Of a DNA stretch of 64,000 nt, positions 8,051 to 16,988 are shown piece after piece. Position 1 is the stretch's first letter; each line of letters opens with the position of its first letter. Below the pieces are notes generated by a model. The model saw only the letters and a list, made by a program, of their open reading frames with translations. It did no database searches and was not told the origin of the DNA. The position numbers were made by a program, and so were the translations under genes. Source of the stretch: DASQFQ01 sp963722815 (GTDB lineage Bacteria; Actinomycetota; Thermoleophilia; Solirubrobacterales; Solirubrobacteraceae); the NCBI GenBank assembly GCA_963722815.1, contig CAVROM010000004.1, positions 62,001-126,000 of the forward strand, in the 5' to 3' direction.

Positions 8051-8769
8051 TGCCCGCCGCCACCGCAGCCGAGCGCCACGCCGCGCGCGCCCGGACGACC
8101 GGCCGCGGGGCGACGCTCCCGCGCCGCATCTCCGGGCCGATCGCCCGCCCGCGCGCCGTTCCGGTCCCTCCGCGCCCGGTCACCGGCGTCTTCGACCGCA
8201 TCAAGGCGCTCCCCGACCACCGCGTCATCGACCGCCTCCTGCGCGGGCGCGTGTGGATCTGCTTCATCGGCGTCGCGTTGATGGGGATCGTCGCGATGCA
8301 GGTGTCGATGCTGAAGCTCAACTCCGGCATCTCGCGCGCGGTCGAGACCACCGCGACGCTCGAGCGCCAGAACTCCGACATGGAGGCGAGGATCGCGCGG
8401 CTCGCTTCCGGCGAGCGCATCCGCGCCGCCGCCGACACGGGCGGCATGGTCACGCCCGCCGCCGGCGAGGTCCACTACCTGCGCGTGCGCGGGGGAATCG
8501 ACGGCCGCCTGGCCGCGCGCCGGATGCGCGCGCCGAGCGACGACGCGAAGTCGCTGATGGCCAACCACGGCGTCGTGCCTGGATCGCTGATGGCGCCCGT
8601 GACGCCGGTGGTGCCCGCCACCACCGCGCCCACCGTCGCGGCCACGCCCGCCGCAACACCAGCGGTCACGCCGGCCGCGACGCCGGCCGTGACGCCGGTG
8701 CCGACACCGGCCGCGACGGTCCAGCCGACAACCGTCACGCCGGCGGCAACAACAGCCCCCACCGGTTGA
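8050..8769 (+). CDS. ftsL: FtsL-like division protein with a Pro/Thr/Ala-rich tail
   Basis: 239 residues. A basic cytoplasmic part (about 1-67) is followed by one membrane helix (about 68-90) and a short coiled-coil segment (SRAVETTATLERQNSDMEAR). This layout and the position between rsmH and ftsI identify an FtsL-type protein, which bridges FtsQ and FtsW/FtsI in the divisome. After the coiled coil comes an outward-facing tail whose last ~60 residues consist of repeats such as TPAATPAVTPAATPAVTP. FtsL is normally near 100 residues, so this tail is unusual. A strong GGAGG lies at 8041-8045 within the end of rsmH. Confidence 0.75.
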   Translation: MPAATAAERHAARARTTGRGATLPRRISGPIARPRAVPVPPRPVTGVFDRIKALPDHRVIDRLLRGRVWICFIGVALMGIVAMQVSMLKLNSGISRAVETTATLERQNSDMEARIARLASGERIRAAADTGGMVTPAAGEVHYLRVRGGIDGRLAARRMRAPSDDAKSLMANHGVVPGSLMAPVTPVVPATTAPTVAATPAATPAVTPAATPAVTPVPTPAATVQPTTVTPAATTAPTG

Positions 8770-8773
8770 CCGC

Positions 8774-10435
8774 GTGCGGCTGATCGAACGACGGATCGGC
8801 CTCCTCTTCGCGGTCTTCCTGTGCATGCTCGGCCTCGCCGGGCTCCGCGCCACTTGGCTCGGCGTCGTCAAGGCCGACACGCTGCGCAAGGTCGCCGCCA
8901 CGCAGCAGACCGCCAAGGTCGTCGTCCCCGCCCGCCGCGGCGCGATCACCGACCGCAACGGCATCGAGCTCGCCGTCTCCCAGCCCGCGACGACGGTCGC
9001 CGTCTCCCCCTACCTGATCAAGGACCCGCAGCGGGTCGCGCAGAAGATCGCCAAGCCGCTGGGCGTCGACGAGGACACGCTACTGCGCCAGCTCACCCGC
9101 CGCGACACCGGCTTCGCCTACCTGGCCCACCAGGTGCCGGCGATCCGCGCCCGCCGCGTCCAGCGCATGAAGATCGAGGGCCTCGAGTTCATCCCCGAGG
9201 CGCGCCGCACCTACCCGCGCGATTTCCTCGCCTCGCAGCTGATCGGCAGCGTCGGCGCCGAGGGCAGCGGCCTCTCCGGCCTCGAATACTCGCTCGACGG
9301 CCAACTCCACGGCAGCGACGGCGAGCGCCGGCTGACCAAGGACGCGCTCGGCCAGGCGATCGAGCTGCGCGAGACGCGCCGGGAGAAGCCGGGCGAGGAC
9401 GTCACGCTCACGCTCGACGAGGCGATCCAGGACAAGGCCGAGCAGGTGCTCGCCGACGTCGGCGAGACCTGGCGCCCGCGCGGCGCCACCGCGATCGTCA
9501 TGGACCCGCGCAGCGGCGCGCTGCTCGCGCTCGCCAACTGGCCGCGGGTCAACGCCAACAACCCCGGCGAAGCGCCCGACTACGCGCGCCAGAACCGCGC
9601 GGTCGCCACCACCTACGAGCCCGGCTCGACGTTCAAGGCGTTCACGGTCGCGGGCGCGCTCGAGGAGCACGAGGTCACGCCGAGCACGAAGTTCGGCCTG
9701 GCGCCGACGATCCGGCTCTACGACCGCGTGATCGGCGAGTCGCACGTACGCGGGCCGGTCACGCTGACCACGGGCCAGATCCTCCAGCAGTCCTCCAACG
9801 TCGGCGCAGTCACGATCGGCCTGCGGCTCGGCGCCAGGAAGTTCGACCAGTGGGTGCGGCGCTTCGGCTTCGGCAAGCCGACCGGCACCGACCTCCCGGG
9901 CGAGGAGAGCGGCATCGTGCTCCCGCTCGCCAAGTACTCGGGCGCCTCGATGGGCAACCTCCCGATCGGCCAGGGCATCGCGGTCACGCCGATGCAGATG
10001 GCGGTCGCGTACTCGGCGATCGCCAACGGCGGCGTCCTGCGGCCCGCCCACATCGTCGAGAAGGTCAACGGCAAGGCGATGCCGCCCCACCAGGGCCACC
10101 GGGTCATCACCGAGGCGACCGCTTCGTCGCTGCGCAAGATGCTCGAGGGCGTGCTCGGCCCCGGCGGCACCGCGTCCGGCGCCGCCATCAAGGGCTACGA
10201 GCTGGCCGGCAAGACCGGCACGGCGCAGAAGCCCGACCCGGTCACCGGCGGCTACTCGCGTGACAAGTACGTCGCCTCGTTCGTCGGCTTCGCGCCCGCG
10301 CGGCGCCCGAAGCTGCTCGTGACCGTGATGGTCGACGAGCCCAAGGGCGACATCTACGGCGGCGAGGTGGCGGCGCCGGCGTGGAAGGAGATCACCTCCT
10401 TCGCACTGAACTACCTGCGCATCCCGCCGGGTTAG
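8774..10435 (+). CDS. ftsI: FtsI, division-specific penicillin-binding protein (PBP3 type)
   Basis: 553 residues from a GTG start. One N-terminal membrane anchor (about 8-28) is followed by a PBP dimerisation domain (ARRGAITDRNG) and a transpeptidase domain. The active-site motifs are intact: STFK with serine at about 285, SSN at about 340-342 and KTGT at about 480-483. FtsI cross-links septal peptidoglycan together with FtsW. No PASTA domain follows the transpeptidase domain. It is 4 nt downstream of the ftsL-like gene. Confidence 0.95.
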   Translation: MRLIERRIGLLFAVFLCMLGLAGLRATWLGVVKADTLRKVAATQQTAKVVVPARRGAITDRNGIELAVSQPATTVAVSPYLIKDPQRVAQKIAKPLGVDEDTLLRQLTRRDTGFAYLAHQVPAIRARRVQRMKIEGLEFIPEARRTYPRDFLASQLIGSVGAEGSGLSGLEYSLDGQLHGSDGERRLTKDALGQAIELRETRREKPGEDVTLTLDEAIQDKAEQVLADVGETWRPRGATAIVMDPRSGALLALANWPRVNANNPGEAPDYARQNRAVATTYEPGSTFKAFTVAGALEEHEVTPSTKFGLAPTIRLYDRVIGESHVRGPVTLTTGQILQQSSNVGAVTIGLRLGARKFDQWVRRFGFGKPTGTDLPGEESGIVLPLAKYSGASMGNLPIGQGIAVTPMQMAVAYSAIANGGVLRPAHIVEKVNGKAMPPHQGHRVITEATASSLRKMLEGVLGPGGTASGAAIKGYELAGKTGTAQKPDPVTGGYSRDKYVASFVGFAPARRPKLLVTVMVDEPKGDIYGGEVAAPAWKEITSFALNYLRIPPG

Positions 10436-10445
10436 GCTCCACGCA

Positions 10446-12035
10446 GTGGACACGCTGCGGACCAACCAGACCCACGAGGTCGTCAACCAGGCCACCCCGC
10501 TGGAGGGGACCAACTTTTTCGAGGCCGACCTCGCGCTGCGCGAGGCGCTCGTCCGCGAGGGCGGCGCCTGGGCCGTCGACCGCGCGCGCGACACCGGCGC
10601 CGTGGCCGGCTCGGCCACCGCGCAGGAGCACGGCCGCCGCGCCGAGCGCAACCAGCCGCGGCTGAAGACCCACGACCGCCACGGCCGCCGCGTCGACCAG
10701 ATCGAGCTCGACCCGTCGTGGCACTGGCTGCTGCGCGGCGCGGTCGAGCGCGAGATCCACGCGCTGCCGTGGCGCGACCCGCGGCCGGGCGCGCACGTGG
10801 CGCGGGCCGCGCTGTTCAGCCTCTGGTCGCAGGCCAACGCGGGCGTGATGTGCCCGGTCTCGATGACGTACTCGGCGATCCCCGCGCTGCGGCGCGATCC
10901 CGCGCTGGCGGGCGAGTGGGAGCCGCGCCTGACGCTGCCCGACTACGACCGCGGCGCGCTCTCCGGCATGGCGATGACCGAGAAGCAGGGCGGCTCCGAC
11001 GTGCGCGCCAACACCACGCGCGCCGAGCCGGCCGGCGACGGTGTCTACGAGCTCACCGGCCACAAGTGGTTCTGCTCGGCACCGATGTGCGATGTCTTCC
11101 TCGTGCTCGCCCAGGCCCCCGGCGGCCTGACCTGCTTCCTCGTCGAGCCGGGCCAGGGCTTCGAGATCCAGCGGTTGAAGGACAAGCTCGGCACGCGCTC
11201 GCTGCCGTCCTCCGAGGTCGAGTTCCGCGGCGTCGCCGCGCGCCGGCTGGGGGAGGAGGGGCGGGGCGTCCCGACGATCATCGAGATGGTCACGCACACG
11301 CGGCTCGACTGCGTGATCGGCAGCGCCGCCGGGATGCGCCGCGGCGTGGCCGAGGCGATCAACCACGCGCGCGGGCGCAGCGCGTTCGGCGGCCCGCTGG
11401 TCGAGAAGCCGCTGATGCTCAACGTGCTCGCCGACCTCGCGATCGAGTCCGAGGCCGCGACCGCGACCGCCCTGCGGCTCGCGCGCGCCTACGACGAGGA
11501 GGACAACAAGCTTCGGCGCTTCGCCACCGCGGTGCTCAAGTACTGGATCTGCAAGCGCGCGACCCCGCACGCGGTCGAGGCGCTCGAGTGCCTCGGCGGC
11601 AACGGCTACGTCGAGGAGTCGCCGATGCCGCAGCTGCTGCGCGACGCGCCGCTGAACGGGATCTGGGAGGGCTCGGGCAACGTCATGAGCCTCGACGTCC
11701 TGCGCGCGCTGGCGCGCGAGCCCGAGGGCCTGCCGGCCTTCCTCGCCGAGTGCGAGCTGGCGCGCGGCGCCGACGCCCGGCTCGACGCGCACCTCGACGC
11801 GCTCCCCGCGACGTTGCAGGAGCTGGCGGGCGACGACGCGCAGTGGCTCGCCCGCCGCGCGGTCGAGGACCTCGCGGTCGCCTTCCAGGCCTCGCTGCTC
11901 GTCCGCACCGCGCCGCCCGCGGTCGCCGACGCGTTCTGTGCCGGCCGCCTCGGCGAGTCGCGCGGGCGCGTGTTCGGCACGCTCCCGCGCGGCGTCGACG
12001 GCGCCGCGATCGTGGATCGCGCGCTTGCTGCCTGA
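10446..12035 (+). CDS. aidB: AidB-like acyl-CoA dehydrogenase family protein
   Basis: 529 residues from a GTG start, close to the length of E. coli AidB. The AidB-type signature MTEKQGGSDVRANTT is present, with GHKWFCSAP, RLKDKLGTRS and the late EALECLGGNGYVEES and GIWEGSGNVMSLDVLR blocks. AidB binds FAD and DNA and is linked to protection against alkylation; its true substrate is unclear. Here it sits 10 bp downstream of ftsI without a terminator, so it is probably read with the dcw genes even though it has no cell-wall role. Its last codons overlap the structured element 12027-12192. Confidence 0.88.
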   Translation: MDTLRTNQTHEVVNQATPLEGTNFFEADLALREALVREGGAWAVDRARDTGAVAGSATAQEHGRRAERNQPRLKTHDRHGRRVDQIELDPSWHWLLRGAVEREIHALPWRDPRPGAHVARAALFSLWSQANAGVMCPVSMTYSAIPALRRDPALAGEWEPRLTLPDYDRGALSGMAMTEKQGGSDVRANTTRAEPAGDGVYELTGHKWFCSAPMCDVFLVLAQAPGGLTCFLVEPGQGFEIQRLKDKLGTRSLPSSEVEFRGVAARRLGEEGRGVPTIIEMVTHTRLDCVIGSAAGMRRGVAEAINHARGRSAFGGPLVEKPLMLNVLADLAIESEAATATALRLARAYDEEDNKLRRFATAVLKYWICKRATPHAVEALECLGGNGYVEESPMPQLLRDAPLNGIWEGSGNVMSLDVLRALAREPEGLPAFLAECELARGADARLDAHLDALPATLQELAGDDAQWLARRAVEDLAVAFQASLLVRTAPPAVADAFCAGRLGESRGRVFGTLPRGVDGAAIVDRALAA

Positions 12036-12192
12036 TCACACGACCCCCGTACCCGTCTGCACGCGTCCCGCGGCGCAGGGCCGCACCCGCCGGAAGGGGG
12101 AGGTGGCGCTGCCACGATCCCCCTTCGGCGTGCACCGTCCTGCATCCACGGGCCACGCACATCCGGGCACGGCGGCCGCGCGATCAGGCAGC
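12027..12192 (-). ncRNA. structured RNA candidate, copy B
   Basis: A 166-nt element fills the gap between the convergent aidB and PPOX genes, from the last aidB codons to the PPOX stop codon. Read on the minus strand it forms P1 (13 pairs, 12192-12180 with 12039-12027) and P2 (9 pairs, 12172-12164 with 12055-12047). Between them is the internal loop GCGGCCG/GGGUCGU. An apical arm carries GCAGG/CCUGC and a GUGGC/GCCAC hairpin. Copy A at 45621-45788 has the same loop and the same pairing with different bases. Function unknown. Confidence 0.6.
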
Positions 12193-12611
12193 TAGTGACC
12201 TCTTAGCTTCGTCAGCTCGATCCGCACCGGCACCGAGTAGTCGTCGCCGAACGACTCGGGCGTGTGGCCGATCCGCTCGATGTGCTCGGCGTACTTCTGC
12301 ACGTAGGCGCCGACCTCGGGCGTCCTCGGGCCGTCGCGCTCGACGGTCGCGCGGCCGGACAGCACCACGATGTCGCCGCCGCGACCGTCGCCGGCGAAGT
12401 TCAGCGACACGAGCGGGTTCGCCTCGAGGTTGCGGATGCGCGCGCCGTCGCGGCTGAACATCCGCACGGTCTCGCCGCCCTCCCACAGGAACCACACCGG
12501 CATCGGGAGCGGGCCGCTCTTGGGCGCCACCACCGTCATCCACACGACGATCTCGTCGCGCAGGTGCGCGGCCACGCGAGCGCCGAACTCGGTGCTCTCG
12601 TCGATGATCAC
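12192..12611 (-). CDS. PPOX-class F420-dependent enzyme (Rv3369-like)
   Basis: 139 residues. It resembles the split-barrel PPOX family of probable F420-binding enzymes typified by Rv3369: HLRDEIVVWMTVVAPKSG, PVWFLWEGGETVRMFSRD, and NLEANPLVSLNFAGDGRGGD, ending YSVPVRIELTKLRGH. Such proteins bind deazaflavin or flavin cofactors and carry out small redox reactions. The GTG start at 12611 overlaps the stop of the upstream LLM-family gene (GTGA), so the two oxidoreductases form one operon and may share cofactor F420. The open frame extends upstream antisense but that is not coding. Confidence 0.85.
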   Translation of the reverse strand: MIIDESTEFGARVAAHLRDEIVVWMTVVAPKSGPLPMPVWFLWEGGETVRMFSRDGARIRNLEANPLVSLNFAGDGRGGDIVVLSGRATVERDGPRTPEVGAYVQKYAEHIERIGHTPESFGDDYSVPVRIELTKLRGH

Positions 12612-13378
12612 CGCGCGTCCCTCCACTGCACGAGCTCGCGCAGGCGGCCGAGGTCGTAGCCGGAGTCGCTGCCGGAGACGCCGAGGATGAGGTGCGTGAC
12701 GCCGGCGTCGAGGAGCTCGTCCCAGTCGCCGTTCTGCGCGCCCCAGGAAACCTCGATCTCGGCCGGGTCGCGGCCGCCCTCGTTCTTGCAGTGCTCGGCG
12801 AGGATCTCGCGCTTCGCGCGCACGTCGTCGGGGCTGCCGAACGAGTGCCAGATGTTGGCGTGGCGGGCGACGAGCTTGAGGGTGCGCTTCGGGCCGCCGC
12901 CGCCGATCAGGATCGGGAGCGGCTGCCGCGCCGGCGGCGGGTTCAGCTTGCCCATGCGCGCCTCGATGCGCGGCATCGCCTCCTCGAGCAGGGTCAGGCG
13001 CGTGCCGACCGTCCCGAAGTCGTAGCCGTACTCGTCGAAGTCCTTCTCGAACCAGCCGGCGCCGATGCCGAGGATCGCCCGCCCGCCGGAGATCTGGTCG
13101 ATCGTGCGGTGGGCGTCGGCGAGGTAGTCGGGGTTGCGGTACGCGTTGCAGATGACGAGCGAGCCGAGCTCGACGCGCTCGGTCACCTCGGCCATCGCGC
13201 CGAGCACGGTCAGGCACTCGAAGTGCTTGCCTTCCGGCTCCCCGCGGAGCGGATAGAAGTGGTCCCAGTTGAAGAGACAGTCGACGCCGAGCTCCTCCGC
13301 ATCGACCCACGCCTGGCGCATGGCGGACCAGTCGGAGTGCTGGGGCTGGAGCTGGGCGGACACACGGATCTGCGACAT
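12608..13378 (-). CDS. LLM-class F420-dependent oxidoreductase
   Basis: 256 residues with the luciferase-like TIM-barrel pattern: GVDCLFNWDHFYPL, ERVELGSLVICNAYRNPDYLA, ISGGRAILGIGAGWFEKDF and PILIGGGGPKRTLKLVARHA. These enzymes use reduced F420 or FMN; the substrate is not known. It is the first gene of a two-gene operon with the PPOX gene and is divergent from the GST-like gene at 13441. The motif order and length are normal for the family. Confidence 0.9.
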   Translation of the reverse strand: MSQIRVSAQLQPQHSDWSAMRQAWVDAEELGVDCLFNWDHFYPLRGEPEGKHFECLTVLGAMAEVTERVELGSLVICNAYRNPDYLADAHRTIDQISGGRAILGIGAGWFEKDFDEYGYDFGTVGTRLTLLEEAMPRIEARMGKLNPPPARQPLPILIGGGGPKRTLKLVARHANIWHSFGSPDDVRAKREILAEHCKNEGGRDPAEIEVSWGAQNGDWDELLDAGVTHLILGVSGSDSGYDLGRLRELVQWRDAR

Positions 13379-13440
13379 GCGATCAGTATGGGGCCTAGAC
13401 CCCGCGCCAGCTTTGCCGAGCGGCAGCGTTTCCAGTCACC

Positions 13441-14172
13441 GTGGACGACCTCCGGCTCATCACCATCCCGATCAGCCACTTCTGCGAGAAGGCCCGCTGG
13501 GCGCTCGAGTTGGCGCGGCTGCCCTACCGCGAGGAGCCCCACCTGCAGGTGATCCACTCGGTGCACACCTGGCGGGCCGGCCACGGCTGGACGGCGCCGG
13601 TGCTGGTGACGCCCAAGGGCCCGCTGCGCGAGTCGGCGCAGATCGTCCGCTTCGCCGACGCCCATGCCCACCTCGGCCTCTACCGCAAGCCGCTCGCGGC
13701 GGCGCTGGAGGCGCGCTTCGACCACCATCTGGGGCCGGACGCGCGGACCTGGATGTACCACCGGATGCTCGGCCGGGAGGACCTGATCTACGAGTACGGG
13801 ACACCGGGCGTGCCGCGCTGGGAGCGCGCCGGGATGCCGCTCATGCTGCCGCTGATGTCGAAGCTGATCGTGCGCCGCACGAACGCCGACGACGCGCATG
13901 CGGAAGCCGCGCGCGACCGCGTCCGCCAGCAGTTCGACGAGGTCGCGGCGCGGCTCGACGACGGCCGGCCGTACCTGTGCGGCGACGTGTTCAGCGCGGC
14001 CGACCTCGCGTTCGCGGCGCTGTCGGCCGCCGTCCTCGTCCCCGAGCGCTACGGCATCCGGCTGCCGCAGCCCGACGTGCTGCCCGAGCCCTACGCCGAT
14101 GAGGTGCGGGCGATGCGCGAGCACCCCGCGGGGCGGTTCGCGCTCCGGCTGTACGACCAGGAGCGCCCATAG
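13441..14172 (+). CDS. glutathione S-transferase-like protein
   Basis: 243 residues from a GTG start. The N-terminal thioredoxin-like half is visible as LITIPISHFCEKARWALELA with a Ser/Cys active-site region, then ESAQIVRFAD, where ESxxI is the usual glutathione-contact turn. The C-terminal helical half contains YLCGDVFSAADLAFAAL, the N-capping/hydrophobic staple motif. Actinobacteria generally lack glutathione, so the thiol used may differ; this is inference. It lies 12 bp upstream of murE. Confidence 0.8.
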   Translation: MDDLRLITIPISHFCEKARWALELARLPYREEPHLQVIHSVHTWRAGHGWTAPVLVTPKGPLRESAQIVRFADAHAHLGLYRKPLAAALEARFDHHLGPDARTWMYHRMLGREDLIYEYGTPGVPRWERAGMPLMLPLMSKLIVRRTNADDAHAEAARDRVRQQFDEVAARLDDGRPYLCGDVFSAADLAFAALSAAVLVPERYGIRLPQPDVLPEPYADEVRAMREHPAGRFALRLYDQERP

Positions 14173-14184
14173 ACTGCGGCAGCG

Positions 14185-15609
14185 ATGACGCTGCGCGACC
14201 TGCTCGGCGCCGGGCCTGACGACGTCGAGATCACGGGCCTCGCCTACGACAACCGCACGGTGGAGCCCGGCACGCTGTTCTTCTGCGTTCCCGGCTTCAC
14301 GCGCGACGGGCACGACTTCGCACCCGACGCGGTGGCCCGCGGGGCGGCGGCGCTCGTGGTCACGCGGCCGCTCGGGCTCGGCGTGCCGGAGGTGGTCGTT
14401 GAGGACATGCGGGCCGCGATGGCGCAGGCGGCCGCGCGCTTCCACGGCGACCCGACCGCCGAGCTGCGCGTCGTGGGGATCACCGGGACGTCAGGGAAGA
14501 CGACCTCGGCGTGGCTCACCCGCGCGATGCTCGAGGCGGCCGGGATGCAGACCGGGCTGCTCGGCACGGTGACCTCGATCGTGGCCGGCGAGGCGCACCC
14601 GGTCCAGCGCACGACGCCGGAGGCGATCGACCTGCAGCGCACGTTCCGGGAGATGCTCGACGGCGGCGACGTCGCCTGCGCGATGGAGATCTCCTCGCAC
14701 GCGCTCGAGCTGCGGCGGGCGGAGGGGATCCGCTGCGCGGCCGCGGTGTTCACCAACCTCAGCCAGGACCACCTCGACTTCCATCCGGACATGGAGAGCT
14801 ACTTCCTGGCCAAGCGGATGCTGTTCGAGACCGACCCGGGGGTGCGGATCGCCTCCGCCGACGACGAGTACGGCCGCCGCCTGGCCGAGGAGTTCCCCGG
14901 CACGCTGACGTTCGGCATCGACGCCGGAGACCTCCGCGCGCTCGACGTCCGGTCGGATGCGGCCGGCTCGCACTTCACCCTGCGGGGCGAGGAGGGCGAG
15001 TGGTCCGTGCGGCTGGGCATGCCCGGCCGCTTCAACGTGTTGAACGCGCTCGGCGCGTGGGCCGCCGCGCGCGCGCTCGGCGCCGCGCCGGAGCCGCTGC
15101 TCGCCACGCTCGCCGACCCGCCGCGGGTCCCGGGTCGCTTCGAGCCGGTCGACGAGGGCCAGCCGTTCTCGGTCGTCGTCGACTACTCGCACAAGCCGGC
15201 CGCGCTCGAGAACGTGCTGCAGGCCGCACGCGCGGTCGCCGAGGGGCGGGTGATCGTGGTGTTTGGCGCGGGCGGCGACCGCGACCGCGCCAAGCGCCCG
15301 CTGATGGGCGAGATCGGCGCGCGGCTCGCGGACCGGGCGATCATCACCTCCGACAACCCGCGCTCGGAGGACCCGGAGGCGATCGTGACCGAGGTGGCCG
15401 CGGGCGTGCGGGGCGGCGCGGTGGAGCTCGAGGTCGATCGCCGCGCGGCGATCGAGCGCGCGGTGTCGATCGCGCAGGAGGGCGACATCGTCGTGATCGC
15501 CGGCAAGGGCCACGAGCAGGGGCAGGAGTTCGCGGGCGGGCGCAAGGAGCCGTTCGACGACGTCACCGTGGCGCGCGAGGCGTTGCAGGCCTTGAAGGCA
15601 CGCGCGTGA
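14185..15609 (+). CDS. murE: MurE, UDP-MurNAc-L-Ala-D-Glu:meso-DAP ligase
   Basis: 474 residues. Mur ligase domains appear in order: an N-terminal UDP-substrate domain, the ATP loop GITGTSGKTT at about residue 100, NLSQDHLDFHPDMESY, and the C-terminal domain with DYSHKPAALENVL. The sequence DNPRSE matches the DNPR motif that selects meso-diaminopimelate over lysine, so the peptidoglycan is probably of the meso-DAP type. The enzyme acts in the cytoplasm, adding the third amino acid of the stem peptide. It overlaps murF by 4 nt. Confidence 0.96.
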   Translation: MTLRDLLGAGPDDVEITGLAYDNRTVEPGTLFFCVPGFTRDGHDFAPDAVARGAAALVVTRPLGLGVPEVVVEDMRAAMAQAAARFHGDPTAELRVVGITGTSGKTTSAWLTRAMLEAAGMQTGLLGTVTSIVAGEAHPVQRTTPEAIDLQRTFREMLDGGDVACAMEISSHALELRRAEGIRCAAAVFTNLSQDHLDFHPDMESYFLAKRMLFETDPGVRIASADDEYGRRLAEEFPGTLTFGIDAGDLRALDVRSDAAGSHFTLRGEEGEWSVRLGMPGRFNVLNALGAWAAARALGAAPEPLLATLADPPRVPGRFEPVDEGQPFSVVVDYSHKPAALENVLQAARAVAEGRVIVVFGAGGDRDRAKRPLMGEIGARLADRAIITSDNPRSEDPEAIVTEVAAGVRGGAVELEVDRRAAIERAVSIAQEGDIVVIAGKGHEQGQEFAGGRKEPFDDVTVAREALQALKARA

Positions 15610-16988
15610 AGCACTGGAGCGCCATGCGGGTGGCGGGCACGGCCGGCGGCGAGCTCGTGCGCGAGCCCCACGGCGGGCGCGCGGCCGGCGGCCCGGCGAA
15701 GGTGGCCATCGACTCGCGCGCGATCCAGCCCGGCGACCTCTTCTTCGGCCTCTCGGGCGAGAACGTCGACGGCGGCGAGTACGCCGCCGCGGCCCTCGAC
15801 GCGGGCGCGTGGGGCGTGGTGGTCGAGCCGCACTGGGTCGACGACCTGTTCGGGACGCAAGGCGGGGCGATCATCGCCACCCCGACGCCGGTGCCTGCGC
15901 TCGGCGCGCTCGCGCGCGGCTGGCGCCAGGATCTCGCGGCGTTCGTGATCGGCGTCACCGGCTCGGTCGGCAAGACCTCCACCAAGGACCTGATCGCCGC
16001 GATGATCGCGCCCCACCGCTCGATCGCGGCGTCGCGCGAGAACTACAACACCGAGATCGGGCTGCCGCTCGAGATCCTCGCCGCGCCGTGGGGCACCGAG
16101 GTGCTCGTGCTCGAGATGGCGATGCGTGGCTTCGGCCAGATCCGCGAGCTGGCGGCGATCGCGGAGCCCGACGTCGGCGTGATCACCAACATCGGCCCCG
16201 TCCACCTCGAGCAGATGGGCTCGCTGGAGGGCGTCGCCGAGGCCAAGGCGGAGCTCATCGACGGGCTGCAGGCCGGGGGGACCGCGGTCGTCCCGTCCGA
16301 CGAGCCGCTGCTCGAGCCGTGGCTGCGCGACGACCTCGAGATCGTCACCTTCGGTCCGGCCGGCGACGTGCACTACGAGGGCGCCTCGATCAAATCGGGC
16401 GTCGTGCCCGATGCGGTGCCGACCCGGCACGTGGTGATCGCCCAGGGCGAGCGCGTCGAGCTCGAGCTGCCGTTCGACTCCCAGCACAACCTGCTCAACG
16501 CTCTGGCCGCGCTGGCCGCCGCCCGGGCGATCGGCGTGCGTCCGAGCGGGCGGATCGACGTGCGCTTCTCGTCGATGCGCGGGGAGCGCGTGGCGGTCGG
16601 ATTGGGCGCCGTCGTGATCAACGACTGCTACAACGCCAACCCGCTGTCCATGCGTGCCGCCCTTGACGATCTTGCCTCGCACCACGCCGAGGGCCGCCGC
16701 GTCGCGGTGCTCGGAGACATGCTCGAGCTCGGGCCCGCCGAGCGCGAGCACCATCGCGAGATCGGCGCCTACGCGGCGTCGGCGGGCGTCGAGCTGCTTG
16801 TGACCGTCGGCCCGCGCGCCGCGGCGATGCTCGACTCGTTCGACGGCGAGTCGCAGGCGGTGCTCGACGCGCAGGAGGCCGCCGCGCTGCTGCCGGAGCT
16901 CGTGCTCCCGGGCGACGTCGTGCTGGTCAAGGCCTCGCGCGGCGTCGGGCTCGAGGTCGTCACCGAAGCGCTCCAGGCCGCCGGCTGA
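15606..16988 (+). CDS. murF: MurF, UDP-MurNAc-tripeptide D-Ala-D-Ala ligase
   Basis: 460 residues from a GTG that overlaps the murE stop (GTGA). The ATP loop is GVTGSVGKTSTKD at about residue 120; NYNTEIGLPL, EMAMRGFGQI, NIGPVHLEQMGS and NDCYNANPLSMRAALD are typical MurF blocks. It adds D-Ala-D-Ala to complete the pentapeptide precursor. The open frame extends upstream through murE in another frame, but translation coupling sets the start at 15606. Confidence 0.96.
   Translation: MKHWSAMRVAGTAGGELVREPHGGRAAGGPAKVAIDSRAIQPGDLFFGLSGENVDGGEYAAAALDAGAWGVVVEPHWVDDLFGTQGGAIIATPTPVPALGALARGWRQDLAAFVIGVTGSVGKTSTKDLIAAMIAPHRSIAASRENYNTEIGLPLEILAAPWGTEVLVLEMAMRGFGQIRELAAIAEPDVGVITNIGPVHLEQMGSLEGVAEAKAELIDGLQAGGTAVVPSDEPLLEPWLRDDLEIVTFGPAGDVHYEGASIKSGVVPDAVPTRHVVIAQGERVELELPFDSQHNLLNALAALAAARAIGVRPSGRIDVRFSSMRGERVAVGLGAVVINDCYNANPLSMRAALDDLASHHAEGRRVAVLGDMLELGPAEREHHREIGAYAASAGVELLVTVGPRAAAMLDSFDGESQAVLDAQEAAALLPELVLPGDVVLVKASRGVGLEVVTEALQAAG

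Noticed and set aside
12027..12192. Possible integron attC site (imperfect inverted repeat between genes)
   Set aside because: The GTTRRRY core sites are absent, and a long internal sequence is conserved between copies, unlike attC.
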